Of a DNA stretch of 64,000 nt, positions 1-9,068 are shown one piece after another; position 1 is the first letter of the stretch, and each line of letters starts with the position of its first letter. The translations under genes and the position numbers were made by a program. Below the pieces are notes generated by a model. That model worked only from the letters and a program-made list of their open reading frames with translations. It had not been told where the DNA came from and searched no databases. Source of the stretch: Arthrobacter castelli DSM 16402 (GTDB lineage Bacteria; Actinomycetota; Actinomycetes; Actinomycetales; Micrococcaceae); the NCBI RefSeq assembly GCF_000430705.1, contig NZ_AUMN01000015.1:62001-126000 (forward strand), given 5' to 3'.

Positions 1-1328
1 TTTTTGACCTCGTCGAACGGTACTAGACGGACGTTCCCCCCATCCTCGCCATCCGGATCCTGGCCGGTCCGATAGGCGTCTACCAGCCCTTTCACATCGC
101 GCTCGGACATCTGGTTCCGGTTGGTTGCCTTCTTGAACCTGCCAGAGCCGTCAACAAACTGGATGTGATTCTTGCGATCAGCACTCTTCTGATCACGGAA
201 GATCAGCAGGCACGCAGGAATTGAGGTTGAGTAGAAGAGATTCGGCGGAAGCCCAATGACGGCCTCAAGCAGGTCTTCTTCGATCAGGCACTGCCGGATC
301 CTCGCCTCGGCTGCCCCGCGGAAGAGGACACCGTGAGGCATGACAACGCCGACGCGGCCAGTGCCGGGATTCATGGACGAGACCATGTGCTGGACGAAGG
401 CGAAGTCGCCGCTGCTTGCCGGCGGCACCCCACAGATCGCACGCGGGTCAGCTGCCCACCGATCTGCTCCCCAATCCGATAGTGAGAACGGCGGGTTGGC
501 GATGACGGCATCAAACCTACGCACAGCTCCGCGGGTGTCCTTGAACGCCGGCGCGCGGAGGGTGTCGCCGCGTTTGATATCGAAGTCCTCGATCTCGTGC
601 AGAAACAGGTTCATGCGTGCGATCGAGGCGGTCGTCAGGTTGATCTCCTGACCGTACGCACGCAGCGTCCGGTGCTCCTTTCCGGCCTCGCGTAGCTGGT
701 TGATCGTCGCGACCAGCATGCCGCCGGATCCGCAGGCGGGGTCGTATACGGACTCACCAGGCTCAGGATGCAAGATACCGACGAGCAGGTTCACGACTTC
801 GCGGGGCGTGAAGAACTCCCCTGCCTTCTTTCCTGACTCATCCGCGAAGTTCTTCAGCAGGTACTCGTAGCCGGCTCCAAGCACATCGTGGGAGACCGTG
901 GACGGGTCGAGCAGGATCTGATTGAACGACTTGATCAACCCAAGCAGAGCTGACTCCGGCATACGGTCTTTGTTGCCCCACGAGGCATCGCCGAACACGC
1001 CGGCCAGGGACCGGGGATTGGCCTTTTCTATCCGCTGGAAGGTCTTCGCGATCTCCGCGCCGAGGTTCTTGACCGTCCCGGTAACTTCGGACCACAGCGT
1101 ACCCTCGGGCATCTCGAACCTGTGGAAGTCGGCCTCGATCTCATCGTCGAGGTCGTCATCGTACTCGTCGACTGCTTCGTCGTGCTCGTAGACCCAGGTA
1201 TCGGAGATCCACTTCCAGAACAACATCGGAAAGACATAGGTCTTGAAGTCGGCCGGGTCGACCGGTCCGCGCAGTGCGTTCGCCGCATCCCATAGACGGG
1301 ACTCGAGTTCTTGCTGGGTGATCGTCAC
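1..1328 (-). CDS. hsdM: Type I restriction-modification DNA methyltransferase subunit (HsdM), 3' end beyond window
   Basis: The protein methylates adenine in the recognition site of a type I R-M complex and partners with HsdS and HsdR. The frame is open from a GTG at 1328 to the left edge (about 442 residues), so the C-terminus lies outside the window. Visible motifs are TPREVV near residue 174, the SAM-binding DPACGSGG at about 196-203 and the catalytic NPPF at 278-281, as expected for N6-adenine methylases. An AAAGGA ribosome site sits 10 nt before the GTG. The leader carries a 12-bp palindrome (CCATGATCATGG, 1424-1435). It follows the OLD-family nuclease gene on the same strand after a 229-bp gap; hsdS and hsdR would be expected further left. 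The family call is secure from the motifs; completeness cannot be judged. Confidence 0.95.
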   Translation of the reverse strand, partial: MTITQQELESRLWDAANALRGPVDPADFKTYVFPMLFWKWISDTWVYEHDEAVDEYDDDLDDEIEADFHRFEMPEGTLWSEVTGTVKNLGAEIAKTFQRIEKANPRSLAGVFGDASWGNKDRMPESALLGLIKSFNQILLDPSTVSHDVLGAGYEYLLKNFADESGKKAGEFFTPREVVNLLVGILHPEPGESVYDPACGSGGMLVATINQLREAGKEHRTLRAYGQEINLTTASIARMNLFLHEIEDFDIKRGDTLRAPAFKDTRGAVRRFDAVIANPPFSLSDWGADRWAADPRAICGVPPASSGDFAFVQHMVSSMNPGTGRVGVVMPHGVLFRGAAEARIRQCLIEEDLLEAVIGLPPNLFYSTSIPACLLIFRDQKSADRKNHIQFVDGSGRFKKATNRNQMSERDVKGLVDAYRTGQDPDGEDGGNVRLVPFDEVK

Positions 1329-1557
1329 GAAGTTGATGTCCTTTGTAGTGAATCTGTACCTCAGTTATATCTGACGGCACCGACACTCCTCGAATATCGG
1401 CGCACACCCAGTGCTTGGATCCGCCATGATCATGGATGCCGGCCAACCGCGGGGATGCGCGTGGGCAGCCGAAGCCCTGCTCGCGATAAAGACTTGCGGA
1501 CACTGGGTGGTGCGAGTTGGCGCGCACGGACCTGAGGGCGATCGAGGACTCGAGCGT

Positions 1558-3375
1558 TCAGAGCGGGGACCGCTGGTGCTCCGTCACGATCGCGCTGAGC
1601 CATTCATGCAGCGGACGGATAGCCCGTGTGAGACTGGCCTGTGACAGGTGCTCCCTCAGAAGCGCAGAGGGAAGATGGGGCTTCGCTTTACCGGTCTTCT
1701 TCCGGTCGGAATTCCACCCCTTCGACCCGAGCCAGGACGCCATTGCTTCTCGTCCCTGTGGCCCGTTCGAGAACTTCTCGACCTCAGTCTTTGCCACCTG
1801 GTCGGACTCGCCTGGACCAAGCAGTTCGGCCAGCCGCTCTTGTTTGACGGTGTCCAGAAGCAGCCCTTCGAGATCGGAACTCAGTACGAACGCATCCCAC
1901 GGCAGGAGCTTGGCGTTGATCGCAGTCTGTTGCTCGAGCGCAGCCGTCAGATTCTGCACAACGACATCTGCGAGCTCATGCAGTTCATGTAGTTCGTGCT
2001 GCGACGGCCGCAGGTTCTTCGCTTTCAGGATCTGCACCAGGGCGCGCTTGCCGTCGCCGTTCTTGTGCACGCCGTCCTTGTCGGTAGCGACGTAGGCTCG
2101 GACGCCGAAGAGCTGGGCGAGCCGGAGCAGGTGTGAGATGGTGTCGATTCCGGACGCCTCGATGACGGCGATGCCCAATGCGTAATGACCGCCCGCGCCG
2201 CCGGTAATCTTCTCGAGGAGGTAGTCGATCAGCAGCTTGTCACCGTGCCCTTCGACCAGGATCACGGCGTTCGCGAACACGAGCTCGCTGTTGGTCGCAT
2301 CGCAGTACCTCGTCAGCCGCCCCTCCTCGGTCACTGAGAGTTCCTGACGTCGGGCGCTGTAGGTCATCCCGTCCGGGCTGAGGGGAAGCCTCACGATACG
2401 GCTGACGGAGAAAGAATCCACCAGGACAGGACTGTGGGTGGTCACCAGCAGCTGCGCTTCTTTTGAGATGTCCCGGAGGATCTTTGCCATGGCTCTCTGG
2501 GTCTGCGGGTGGAGGAACGCCTCGGGTTCCTCAATGGCGAACACGACATTCGCGCCGGACTGTCTGCTTCGCGAGGAGACGTATCGGAGAATCCCGAGCA
2601 CCATCGCGGACTGGAATCCGGTCCCCCGCTCCGCGATAGGGACCTCGACGTCGTCGTGGCTCGTAATCACCGCTTCTTGGAGCATTCCGCGAAGTGCGTG
2701 CCGAGGATCCGGGAGGTCGAGACCGAGATTGGGCTCTTGGAACGGAAGCTCATTGGCCACAGCAGCGACTGACTCACTCAGCACCTTGCGGACCAAGCCC
2801 TCCACTGGTGCGATCGCTTCGGCGAACTCCTTCTGCAGCTGCGTGGCGCGCGAGCTGCCGGAGCGCACCAGCACGCCCTCCAGCGTCTCGTGCAGCCGGG
2901 CCAACGATTGGTCGTTGCCGGTCTGCTCCGCGCCGCTTACCCGCACAGATGGAATCTTGACGAAGCTGAAGGACTGCAGCACCCGCTCGTAGGCTTCGCG
3001 GGACCGGGATGAGTCTCCGCCACGAGTGCGGTAGCTGAGCTTTCCGTTCCGGGTGCATGCGATCTCGACCCAGAAGGACCCGTCGCGCGACGAAAGGTCT
3101 TCGAACTCCTCGACCTCCGCAGAGGTCAAGGCACCAAACTGCACCTTGATGCTCGACATCATCCGCGGGCCCCCGCGAAGGTAATAGTCATGCAACGGCT
3201 TCAGCTGCTGCATGTCGTCCGACGCTGGGTCGGCGAAGAAGGTCTCGAGGACGCGCACGAGCGACGACTTCCCAGCGTTGTTCGGCCCTGCGATGAGCTG
3301 AAGGTCTGGGTCCACATCGATGCGAAGGCGCTTGAACCCTAGGATCCGTTCTACATCGACGTGTTCTATGTGCAT
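1558..3375 (-). CDS. OLD-family ATP-dependent endonuclease (AAA ATPase plus TOPRIM)
   Basis: A 605-residue protein with an N-terminal ABC/SMC-like ATPase and a C-terminal TOPRIM nuclease domain, the architecture of OLD nucleases and of Gabija GajA. Visible motifs are Walker A GPNNAGKSS (30-38), Walker B FAIEEPE (279-285), the switch-like TTHSP (312-316), the TOPRIM glutamate in ILVEG (about 375) and the DKD metal site (432-434). No UvrD-like helicase (GajB) is adjacent: upstream is a divergent helicase-associated-domain gene and downstream, same strand, is hsdM. It therefore fits a class 1 (single-gene) OLD nuclease, or an accessory gene of the R-M locus. A role in phage or foreign-DNA defence is inferred from family and context. 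Confidence 0.9.
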   Translation of the reverse strand: MHIEHVDVERILGFKRLRIDVDPDLQLIAGPNNAGKSSLVRVLETFFADPASDDMQQLKPLHDYYLRGGPRMMSSIKVQFGALTSAEVEEFEDLSSRDGSFWVEIACTRNGKLSYRTRGGDSSRSREAYERVLQSFSFVKIPSVRVSGAEQTGNDQSLARLHETLEGVLVRSGSSRATQLQKEFAEAIAPVEGLVRKVLSESVAAVANELPFQEPNLGLDLPDPRHALRGMLQEAVITSHDDVEVPIAERGTGFQSAMVLGILRYVSSRSRQSGANVVFAIEEPEAFLHPQTQRAMAKILRDISKEAQLLVTTHSPVLVDSFSVSRIVRLPLSPDGMTYSARRQELSVTEEGRLTRYCDATNSELVFANAVILVEGHGDKLLIDYLLEKITGGAGGHYALGIAVIEASGIDTISHLLRLAQLFGVRAYVATDKDGVHKNGDGKRALVQILKAKNLRPSQHELHELHELADVVVQNLTAALEQQTAINAKLLPWDAFVLSSDLEGLLLDTVKQERLAELLGPGESDQVAKTEVEKFSNGPQGREAMASWLGSKGWNSDRKKTGKAKPHLPSALLREHLSQASLTRAIRPLHEWLSAIVTEHQRSPL

Positions 3376-3612
3376 GCCGTCATCCTACGTGGGTCGAGGC
3401 CCCATGCGGGGAAGGCGGGGTGCGCCACCGAACGCGCGAAACGGCAGCCCGCTGCAAGCGCGGGGTATAAATCCCGTAAACAGGATCCGATTCTGGGAAC
3501 AGTCAACACAATACAGCGGCACGAGTCAGCGGCTCGGCCCGGCGTGGCGTCACCAGTATGGCTTTCACACCTACATTCCTGTGGAACCAGCTGCCGATTA
3601 TACTCTGCGGTG

Positions 3613-4401
3613 ATGGTGGATACGCGCTGGGATGACACGTTTGAAGCATTGACGGCTTTTGTGACTGCCAATGGAAGGCTCCCCGCCCGTAACAGCGGTA
3701 TCCACCGCGAGGAACGGCTGGTCCAATGGTTGTATTACCAGCGCCGGCTGGAGTGGAACGGTCGCCTTGACAGCGAACGCGCCCGCCGTCTCGACGGCCT
3801 GTGGGACTGGCGGCAGGCCCCGCGCGCGGATAAACAGTCAGCCCAGTGGGCAGAGACGCTGGAGAAACTGCGCGGCTTCGTGGAACAACATGGCCGCTTC
3901 CCCTCGCGTTCACAGGCAGCAGGCAGTCAAGAGCGAACACTGGCCATATATCTGAATCGCCAGCGGCGGTCTGCACGTGAACGAACACTCTCCTCTGAGC
4001 GTGCGAAGCAGCTGGAGCAGGCAATCCCAGAATGGAATCCCGGGAAAGATCCAGAGCAGCCTCCATGGCAGCAGCGTCAGCTCGAGGAACACCGTGCGGC
4101 TGCGCGTGTAAAGCTGCAGGATCATCAACAAGTCATCCTGGTCGGGCTTGCTTCGGGCCGTTCAGTGGTGGAGATGTCCAGGATGACGGGAGTGCCGCAT
4201 CAGCTGATGTTTGGCGTGGCCCGGTACGACCAGAGCTGGTCACAGCAGCTGGAGGAAGCGTTGCTTCAGGGCCGGCCCCAGTGGCTGGACCATGGGACGC
4301 CAACGGCGTACAGGTATGGATGCCGATGCCGGCCCTGCCGGGAGTTCGCGCGTGCACATCACAAACCGCGGAGAAGCCGCGCCACAACGGGTGGTTCGTG
4401 A
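3613..4401 (+). CDS. Helicase-associated-domain protein with C-terminal Cys-rich motif
   Basis: About 262 residues. I chose ATG 3613 (GTG 3610 is possible) because the open frame upstream back to 3361 overlaps the OLD gene and lacks protein-like character. Two tandem copies of the helicase-associated (HA) fold are visible at about residues 6-67 and 78-138, each with the pattern W-x(n)-L-x-x-F-x(n)-R-L-P and W-L-x-x-Q-R. A putative helix-turn-helix stretch (VVEMSRMTGVPHQLM) follows. The C-terminus has HGTPTAYRYGCRCRPCR, a Cys-rich motif that I recall from small actinophage proteins. There is no helicase core. It is transcribed divergently from the OLD nuclease. HA repeats are thought to bind nucleic acid; the specific role is unknown. 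Confidence 0.75.
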   Translation: MVDTRWDDTFEALTAFVTANGRLPARNSGIHREERLVQWLYYQRRLEWNGRLDSERARRLDGLWDWRQAPRADKQSAQWAETLEKLRGFVEQHGRFPSRSQAAGSQERTLAIYLNRQRRSARERTLSSERAKQLEQAIPEWNPGKDPEQPPWQQRQLEEHRAAARVKLQDHQQVILVGLASGRSVVEMSRMTGVPHQLMFGVARYDQSWSQQLEEALLQGRPQWLDHGTPTAYRYGCRCRPCREFARAHHKPRRSRATTGGS

Positions 4402-4542
4402 TACTGCCGACATGGATGTGTCTTCTTGGAGGATGCCGGCAACGCAGATGGCACCCGGTTCCGGGCTCGTGTAGACAAGGAGTATGGAAACGGAAGCACG
4501 AGGATTTACTGAGGGGCGCTGGCAACGTCTGCTAGTGTCTCG

Positions 4543-4974
4543 TCAAGCGGCTTTGGGTAGGTAATTCGGTTTACGGATCTTGGAGCCGATGGCGAAGTTC
4601 GTCTTGGGCAGCGCCTGCTTGTTGTGCCAGCGGATGTAGCCGCCGATCGTTTTCTCCTGAGCGGTGTGACTGGGAGAGTCACTGCCATTGAGAGTGAAGT
4701 ACCGCAGTGCTGCGAATTCGCATTCGATCCAGTTCAACCAGGACGCGTTCGATGGGGTGAACACCAGTTCCACGTTATTGCGTTCGCACCAGGCCGTGAC
4801 TTCTGCTTTCTTATGAGGGGAGAAGTTGTCACAGATGACGCAGAGCTTTCCGGCGTGGCGGCGGCGCAGTTGACGCAGGAAGTCGAGGAACTCGCACCAG
4901 CGTTTACGGTTCCGGAACCGGTAGAGCATCTGCCCGCTGGCCAGAGGAACCAACTGTGACATAAGAGTTCCCAA
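4543..4974 (-). pseudogene. IS630-family transposase remnant (C-terminal half)
   Basis: The 143-residue frame matches the C-terminal half of IS630-type DDE transposases: VICDNFSPHK carries the second catalytic Asp and NWIECEFAALRYF the Glu. The N-terminal helix-turn-helix and first Asp (normally about 150-200 further residues) are missing. Upstream, in the same frame, the sequence stops resembling the family near 4990, so the 5' part was deleted. The probable outer end of the element lies near 4535 (TAGTGTCTCGTCAA). It cannot transpose by itself and marks the junction between the defence genes and the catabolic island. Confidence 0.8.
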
Positions 4975-5050
4975 ACTTTCTTGGAAGCCTGTCGTCGCCG
5001 TAGCACATGCATGCAGCGATTCGGGACTTGAGAGGCGCTGGCATGGCTTT

Positions 5051-6328
5051 CTACCTGGATTCGCTGTGATTCATGCCGGTGCTCCGACCGATCTCTATGT
5101 CTTCAATCGACTCTGGCCGCTTCGGCATCCAAATAACACCAATCAGTACACTCGCTACGATTGTTGCGAAAAGTATCCAAACGAATGCGTCAAAGCTGGC
5201 CGCTAGAACTACAGGGACGAAGGCGCTCCAAATAGCGAGAGCAATTTTTTGACTGAAGATGATGAGCCCTTGTGCCGTTGTGCGCATGCGGGTCGGGAAG
5301 AGTTCCTGGCACCACACCCGATACAGTTGCTCCTGTCCGCACGAGCTGGAGAGCGCGAATAGTACGACAAAGCAGAATACTACCAATGTGTTCGAAAGCG
5401 GAAAGAATATTATGAGTAATACTGAGGCCGCATTCACAAGCCCGGCGACGCCGTAGAGCAAACGACGATTGATTCGATCGACCAGTGGCATGAAGAGGAA
5501 AGCGACGCCGACGGCGATCAGACCAAAGTACAGGGCGTTGAATCCCACGCTCGCTGCCTGCGACTGGTTCCCGATTGCGCTGAGTATATAAGGCAGAAAG
5601 AATCCGAATGTGCCGAGTGCGATTGCTCCGAGCGAGTGAACAATGAATACAAAGAATAGGCGTCCCCCGTAGAGGCCAAAGAGCTCTTTGGCCCGGAATA
5701 CCGAGAGTCCGGACTTGCTCTGTGCGGCCACCCAAACTTCCGACTCGTTCATCTTCCGTCGAAGAAACCAAGTGACGAACGCGACGACTGCCAAGTGAGC
5801 AAAGACAATTTGAATCCCGAGGATTCCCAAGTCGGCGAGTACAAACGCGAGCAGGAGAACCACGACCGGGCCCAGGCTCCAGAAGACAGAGGTCATCCCC
5901 ATCAGGCTGCCGCGTTTCTTATGCGGTGCGATTTCGCCGATCAGCGCCCACGAAGTAGGCACGTCGGCACCAACAGCAAGACCCAGGATGATCAGCCCCG
6001 CAAAAATCATCCAACCTTGGCCGGCAAACACCACAAGCAGAGCGCCCGCAACATAAACCAAAAGGTCGTACTGGTAAATACGTTTCCTGCCGAAGCGGTC
6101 CCCGAGGCGCCCCCCGATAAGAGCCCCGAACGCATAAGAGCCAGCATTGACGCCTACGGCTGCGAGAATACCGAGGGCTGTTGGACTGAAGCCGAAGGCC
6201 TCCGTCCACAACACGAGTCCGGCTGACGCCGCCACAATGGCGCCGGCGTCAAGGTAGTCCGCCATGCAGGCTAGGAGAACCCTCCTCCAATCCACCCGCG
6301 TGGGTACTGAGTCGCTGCTGACCGCCAT
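5051..6328 (-). CDS. MFS transporter, sugar/organic-acid porter type
   Basis: About 425 residues starting at ATG 6328, preceded by AAAAGGAG at 7 nt; the longer frame to 6379 lacks a ribosome site. Twelve hydrophobic segments can be traced. The MFS signature GGRLGDRFGRKRIYQYD lies in the first cytoplasmic loop and PLVDRINRRLLYG in the equivalent second-half loop, so both halves are present. The substrate is not readable from sequence. Its position next to a sulfatase and the presence of a LacI-type operator-like site about 70 bp upstream suggest uptake of a sugar or sugar acid released by the island enzymes. Confidence 0.85.
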   Translation of the reverse strand: MAVSSDSVPTRVDWRRVLLACMADYLDAGAIVAASAGLVLWTEAFGFSPTALGILAAVGVNAGSYAFGALIGGRLGDRFGRKRIYQYDLLVYVAGALLVVFAGQGWMIFAGLIILGLAVGADVPTSWALIGEIAPHKKRGSLMGMTSVFWSLGPVVVLLLAFVLADLGILGIQIVFAHLAVVAFVTWFLRRKMNESEVWVAAQSKSGLSVFRAKELFGLYGGRLFFVFIVHSLGAIALGTFGFFLPYILSAIGNQSQAASVGFNALYFGLIAVGVAFLFMPLVDRINRRLLYGVAGLVNAASVLLIIFFPLSNTLVVFCFVVLFALSSSCGQEQLYRVWCQELFPTRMRTTAQGLIIFSQKIALAIWSAFVPVVLAASFDAFVWILFATIVASVLIGVIWMPKRPESIEDIEIGRSTGMNHSESR

Positions 6329-6396
6329 AGTGCATCTCCTTTTGACCCGAGGTTGACGCCCTCCGCACCGTGCAAACATGTATTTTACGTCACAAA

Positions 6397-6404
6397 AAAC
6401 GTTT
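6397..6404. promoter_or_regulatory. LacI-type operator-like site upstream of the MFS gene
   Basis: The core is the 8-bp palindrome AAACGTTT; on the minus strand the wider context reads AATTGAAACGTTTTTTG, a good left half-site for LacI-family proteins (central CG, TTGAAACG). It sits about 70 bp before the MFS start and resembles sites at 18203 and 19431. The remainder of the 359-bp gap 6329-6687 shows no gene. Confidence 0.4.
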
Positions 6405-6687
6405 CAATTAAAGCTAGAAAGCCCTTCTGGCATTGTCAACAGCACTTGAAGGTCTTAGCTCTGTTGGTCCACATGTTGGACGGTTGCGGCGGGCTTCCGA
6501 TTTACCGCCTGGGACGGGCATGTGAGGGCATGTGCCCGGGTGCACGATCTGTGTTTACTGCTCGTTAACGCCTTACGTGCACGGCCACGATCGGGCCCGT
6601 TCCTGGATGCAGAGAGAGTGTCAACTGCACTTAGTTTCTGACCGGTGGCTGCAGTTTCCGTTGATCGCTGGCTCAGGGAGTTCGCCT

Positions 6688-8100
6688 CTAACTGGTAGGT
6701 GGCAAAGTAGACTCCCAGTCATCCCACGGGCTGCGCACATAACCGACCGGCGTATTGCATTCGGCGTAGTGTGTTAGCGAGTCGCGCGCCAGGTATTCGC
6801 TGGCTTTGAGGAAATCGTCGCCTAGCTTCTCAAGCCAGGACACCAATTCAGTTTCCAATCGTTGTTGCACATTTTGAGTTTCTGGTCGCCCACATAGATT
6901 GTGCATCTGATAGGGATCGTTTTCGTTGTCGTACAACAGCCACGGCCCCTGTATGGAGCGTACATAGGTATACTTGCCGTTTCGAACACCGCGGTACTCT
7001 GCTATGCCATGCGAGAGGGCCTTCGTTACAGGCACCGGCATACTGACAAACGCTGAGCTCTTTGGCAGGTCAGTTCTCGAGGATTCTCGGAAGTAGTTTT
7101 CACCCTGGACGCTTTCTGGAATTGGGAGGCCGCACAGACCAAGCAACGTCGGCATAATGTCGGGGGTGTTGATGAGATCGGGAGATCGCCCTGGCCTGAG
7201 TCTTGGAGGGTGCCTCATGAGCAACGGCACTCGGACGGACTCTTCCCATGGGTAGAGCTTCTGCTCCGAGTGCATCCCTTGCGACCCCATCATGTCACCA
7301 TGATCAGAGGTAAACACCACAACAGTCTCTTCCCTTATTCCAGATGCGTCAATAGCAGACAACAACCGGTCCAGACAGTCGTCAAGAGCCGAAATATGGG
7401 AATAGTACCCCCGCAAATCCTTGGCAGCCTCGTGCGCATTTTCCTGAGGTACGTTGGGCCGCAGATTTATTTCCCTTTCACTGTACTTTCGACGATGTTG
7501 TGCCGGTGCCGTGTCTAGAGGAAAGTGTGGTGGTCCATACGAAAGCACCAGAAAAAACGGCCTCTTCGAGTAGGCGCTGTCTCTCATAAAACGGCATGCA
7601 TCTTCCGTTTGTGCTTCTGCATCATACCCGTTCCAATACTTCTTCGTAGGGTTGTTTCCCTCATAGTAAAAGGAGCGATTATAGTCGTGAGTGCACTCTC
7701 CTACTTTCCAGTATTGAAAACCAAACCTATATTCGGGTGGGATGTACTCCTCTCTGCGTCCGTAGTGGCCGTCGGGGCTCCCGTATAGATGCCATTTTCC
7801 GATGTATCCGGTTTGGTAACCTGCGTCTTGAAATACCTCACCCACGGTAGGGCCGGCAGGTTCGAGTGGGACATCATTTATATAGACGCCGTGTGTAAGT
7901 GGATATTGGCCGGTTAAAAGGCTGGCACGCGCAGGCGCACATATGGGATGGCCTGAGATGGCCTCCTCAAAATTGATGCTTTCGGATGCAAGCCTGTCGA
8001 TTGCAGGCGTTGAGGCATTTGTGTCCCCGGCGTAGCCACAGGCTTGAGCCCGCCACTCGTCTGCCAACACAAAGAGTACGTTTGGTGCGCGTCTACTCAT
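6688..8100 (-). CDS. Sulfatase (formylglycine-dependent, family S1)
   Basis: A 470-residue arylsulfatase-superfamily enzyme hydrolysing sulfate esters. The formylglycine signature C-A-P-A-R is at residues 54-58 (Cys54 would be oxidised to the catalytic aldehyde), followed by SLLTG. Metal-site residues are visible in VLADEW (about 11-16) and FTSDHGDMMGSQG. Start ATG 8100 is preceded by AAAGAGG, whereas the longer ATG at 8136 has no ribosome site. There is no secretion signal, so it is probably cytoplasmic and acts on imported sulfated sugars. No formylglycine-generating enzyme is in this window. AT-richer codon use than the right third suggests transferred DNA. The substrate is unknown. Confidence 0.92.
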   Translation of the reverse strand: MSRRAPNVLFVLADEWRAQACGYAGDTNASTPAIDRLASESINFEEAISGHPICAPARASLLTGQYPLTHGVYINDVPLEPAGPTVGEVFQDAGYQTGYIGKWHLYGSPDGHYGRREEYIPPEYRFGFQYWKVGECTHDYNRSFYYEGNNPTKKYWNGYDAEAQTEDACRFMRDSAYSKRPFFLVLSYGPPHFPLDTAPAQHRRKYSEREINLRPNVPQENAHEAAKDLRGYYSHISALDDCLDRLLSAIDASGIREETVVVFTSDHGDMMGSQGMHSEQKLYPWEESVRVPLLMRHPPRLRPGRSPDLINTPDIMPTLLGLCGLPIPESVQGENYFRESSRTDLPKSSAFVSMPVPVTKALSHGIAEYRGVRNGKYTYVRSIQGPWLLYDNENDPYQMHNLCGRPETQNVQQRLETELVSWLEKLGDDFLKASEYLARDSLTHYAECNTPVGYVRSPWDDWESTLPPTS

Positions 8101-8149
8101 GTGACTAGCCTCTTTCCGCTTGCTGGGACGGATCACTTACATAGATGGT

Positions 8150-8503
8150 TTAATCTGTTGACTCTGAAGGGGTTTTAAGTGTTGGTTCCGGCTCGAGCGT
8201 GTTACCAACGTGGTTTTGATTTGTAGGGATACCTGCTTTCGTTTCAGATATTCGTTGGAGACATGGCCAGCCGGTAACTTGATAGTGGGATGGAGCGACC
8301 GTTTCGCTGGCCGGGTGAGAGCACCTGTGACTCTCAGCTTTGCTGAAAGACATCAGGCGTGAATTTGATGAGCTACCATACAGGATGAGTCCGACAACGA
8401 GAAGTACGGCATAGCAGATCAGTATTCCCGCCACGATTAGCATTCCCGATCGCTTGCGTCGCTGAGAAGGGTCTTCAGCGCGTTTTGCGTTGTTGCTTTT
8501 CAT
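8150..8503 (-). CDS. Small single-span membrane protein, function unknown
   Basis: About 117 residues from ATG 8503, which has GAGGAAAA just upstream. The N-terminus is basic (KRAEDPSQRRKR) and is followed by one strong transmembrane helix (MLIVAGILICYAVLLVVGLI), then a low-complexity polar tail. I do not recognise a family. It sits between the sulfatase and the decayed dehydrogenase copy, on the same strand. The tail composition is unremarkable and could be the product of an old frameshift. The basic-then-hydrophobic N-terminus with its own ribosome site is the best evidence that it is real. Confidence 0.5.
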   Translation of the reverse strand: MKSNNAKRAEDPSQRRKRSGMLIVAGILICYAVLLVVGLILYGSSSNSRLMSFSKAESHRCSHPASETVAPSHYQVTGWPCLQRISETKAGIPTNQNHVGNTLEPEPTLKTPSESTD

Positions 8504-8600
8504 CGTTGTGTTTTCCTCGGGTCCACTGCGTATCCAGCGGTAGGGATAGGACACGGAGGCGCTCGCTCTCCTGCATGATTTTGGCTTGGCTGCTCCGTGC

Positions 8601-8896
8601 CTAGCGGGCAATTGAAACTGTCTGTTCCTCAGTGAATTCGTTCAGTCCGCTGAGTTCCCTTCGCGGACCATGCCTGCCAGCCCGATACCGCCAAAAGGAA
8701 CTTCAGGTGTGTTGGGAGCGCCGTTATTAACGCCCGGTGATGCCGACGCGAGGGTTGGATGCCTAGCGTAGCGGGTGTTCACGGTTCTGCGACATCACAT
8801 AGCCGCCAAGACGGGTTCGCCAACTGTTGACTTCTCTCACTACAGCGTCTTCGTCGGTGAAAGGGCTCACGGTGCAGGCTGGTCCGAAGACCCCTC
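8601..8896 (-). pseudogene. Aldehyde dehydrogenase C-terminal remnant (decayed duplicate)
   Basis: Translated in shifting frames, this strand reads FTDEDAVVREVNSW, then (V)NNGAPNTPEVPFGG, then NEFTEEQTVSIAR before a TAG. These match, in order, the end of the intact aldehyde dehydrogenase at 10669-12099 (YTDEDGLVEEINGW, NNGTPNTPEVPFGG, FEFTEEQTISIAH). At least two frameshifts and a stop interrupt it, and everything before this C-terminal part is absent. Its right end abuts the remnant of the neighbouring dehydrogenase gene, with the enolase-type gene missing between them. Confidence 0.85.
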
Positions 8897-8899
8897 ACA

Positions 8900-9068
8900 T
8901 TATAGATCGTCGCCACTGGCGGGTACCTCTCGGATGAATCCGCCAGCTGTACAGCCAGATGGTCGTCCTTCGCCAGCATGTCCATCGAGAACGTGGGTTC
9001 GTCATCGCCGCTGATCATCTTTGGTGCTAGTTTTTTGAAGAGGTTTGAAACGGTGGCCGCCTCGACTC
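8900..9068 (-). pseudogene. 3-hydroxyisobutyrate-dehydrogenase-like C-terminal remnant
   Basis: The frame reads AATVSNLFKKLAPKMI and then FSMDMLAKDDHLAVQLADS, matching AATVSNLFRELAPKLI and FSLALLAKDNKLALDLEGA of the intact gene at 13300-14178. It has lost its N-terminal two thirds and its extreme C-terminus. It overlaps, in a different frame, the last codons of the MFS gene ending at 9027, so the transporter appears to have been joined to this wreckage by a deletion. Confidence 0.85.

Noticed and set aside
838-1288. Short minus-strand frames inside hsdM
   Set aside because: They are in other frames of the methyltransferase gene, whose continuous frame with SAM and NPPF motifs explains the region.
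1558-3375. Gabija system (GajA plus GajB)
   Set aside because: No UvrD-like helicase is adjacent on either side, so only the GajA-like architecture is supported.
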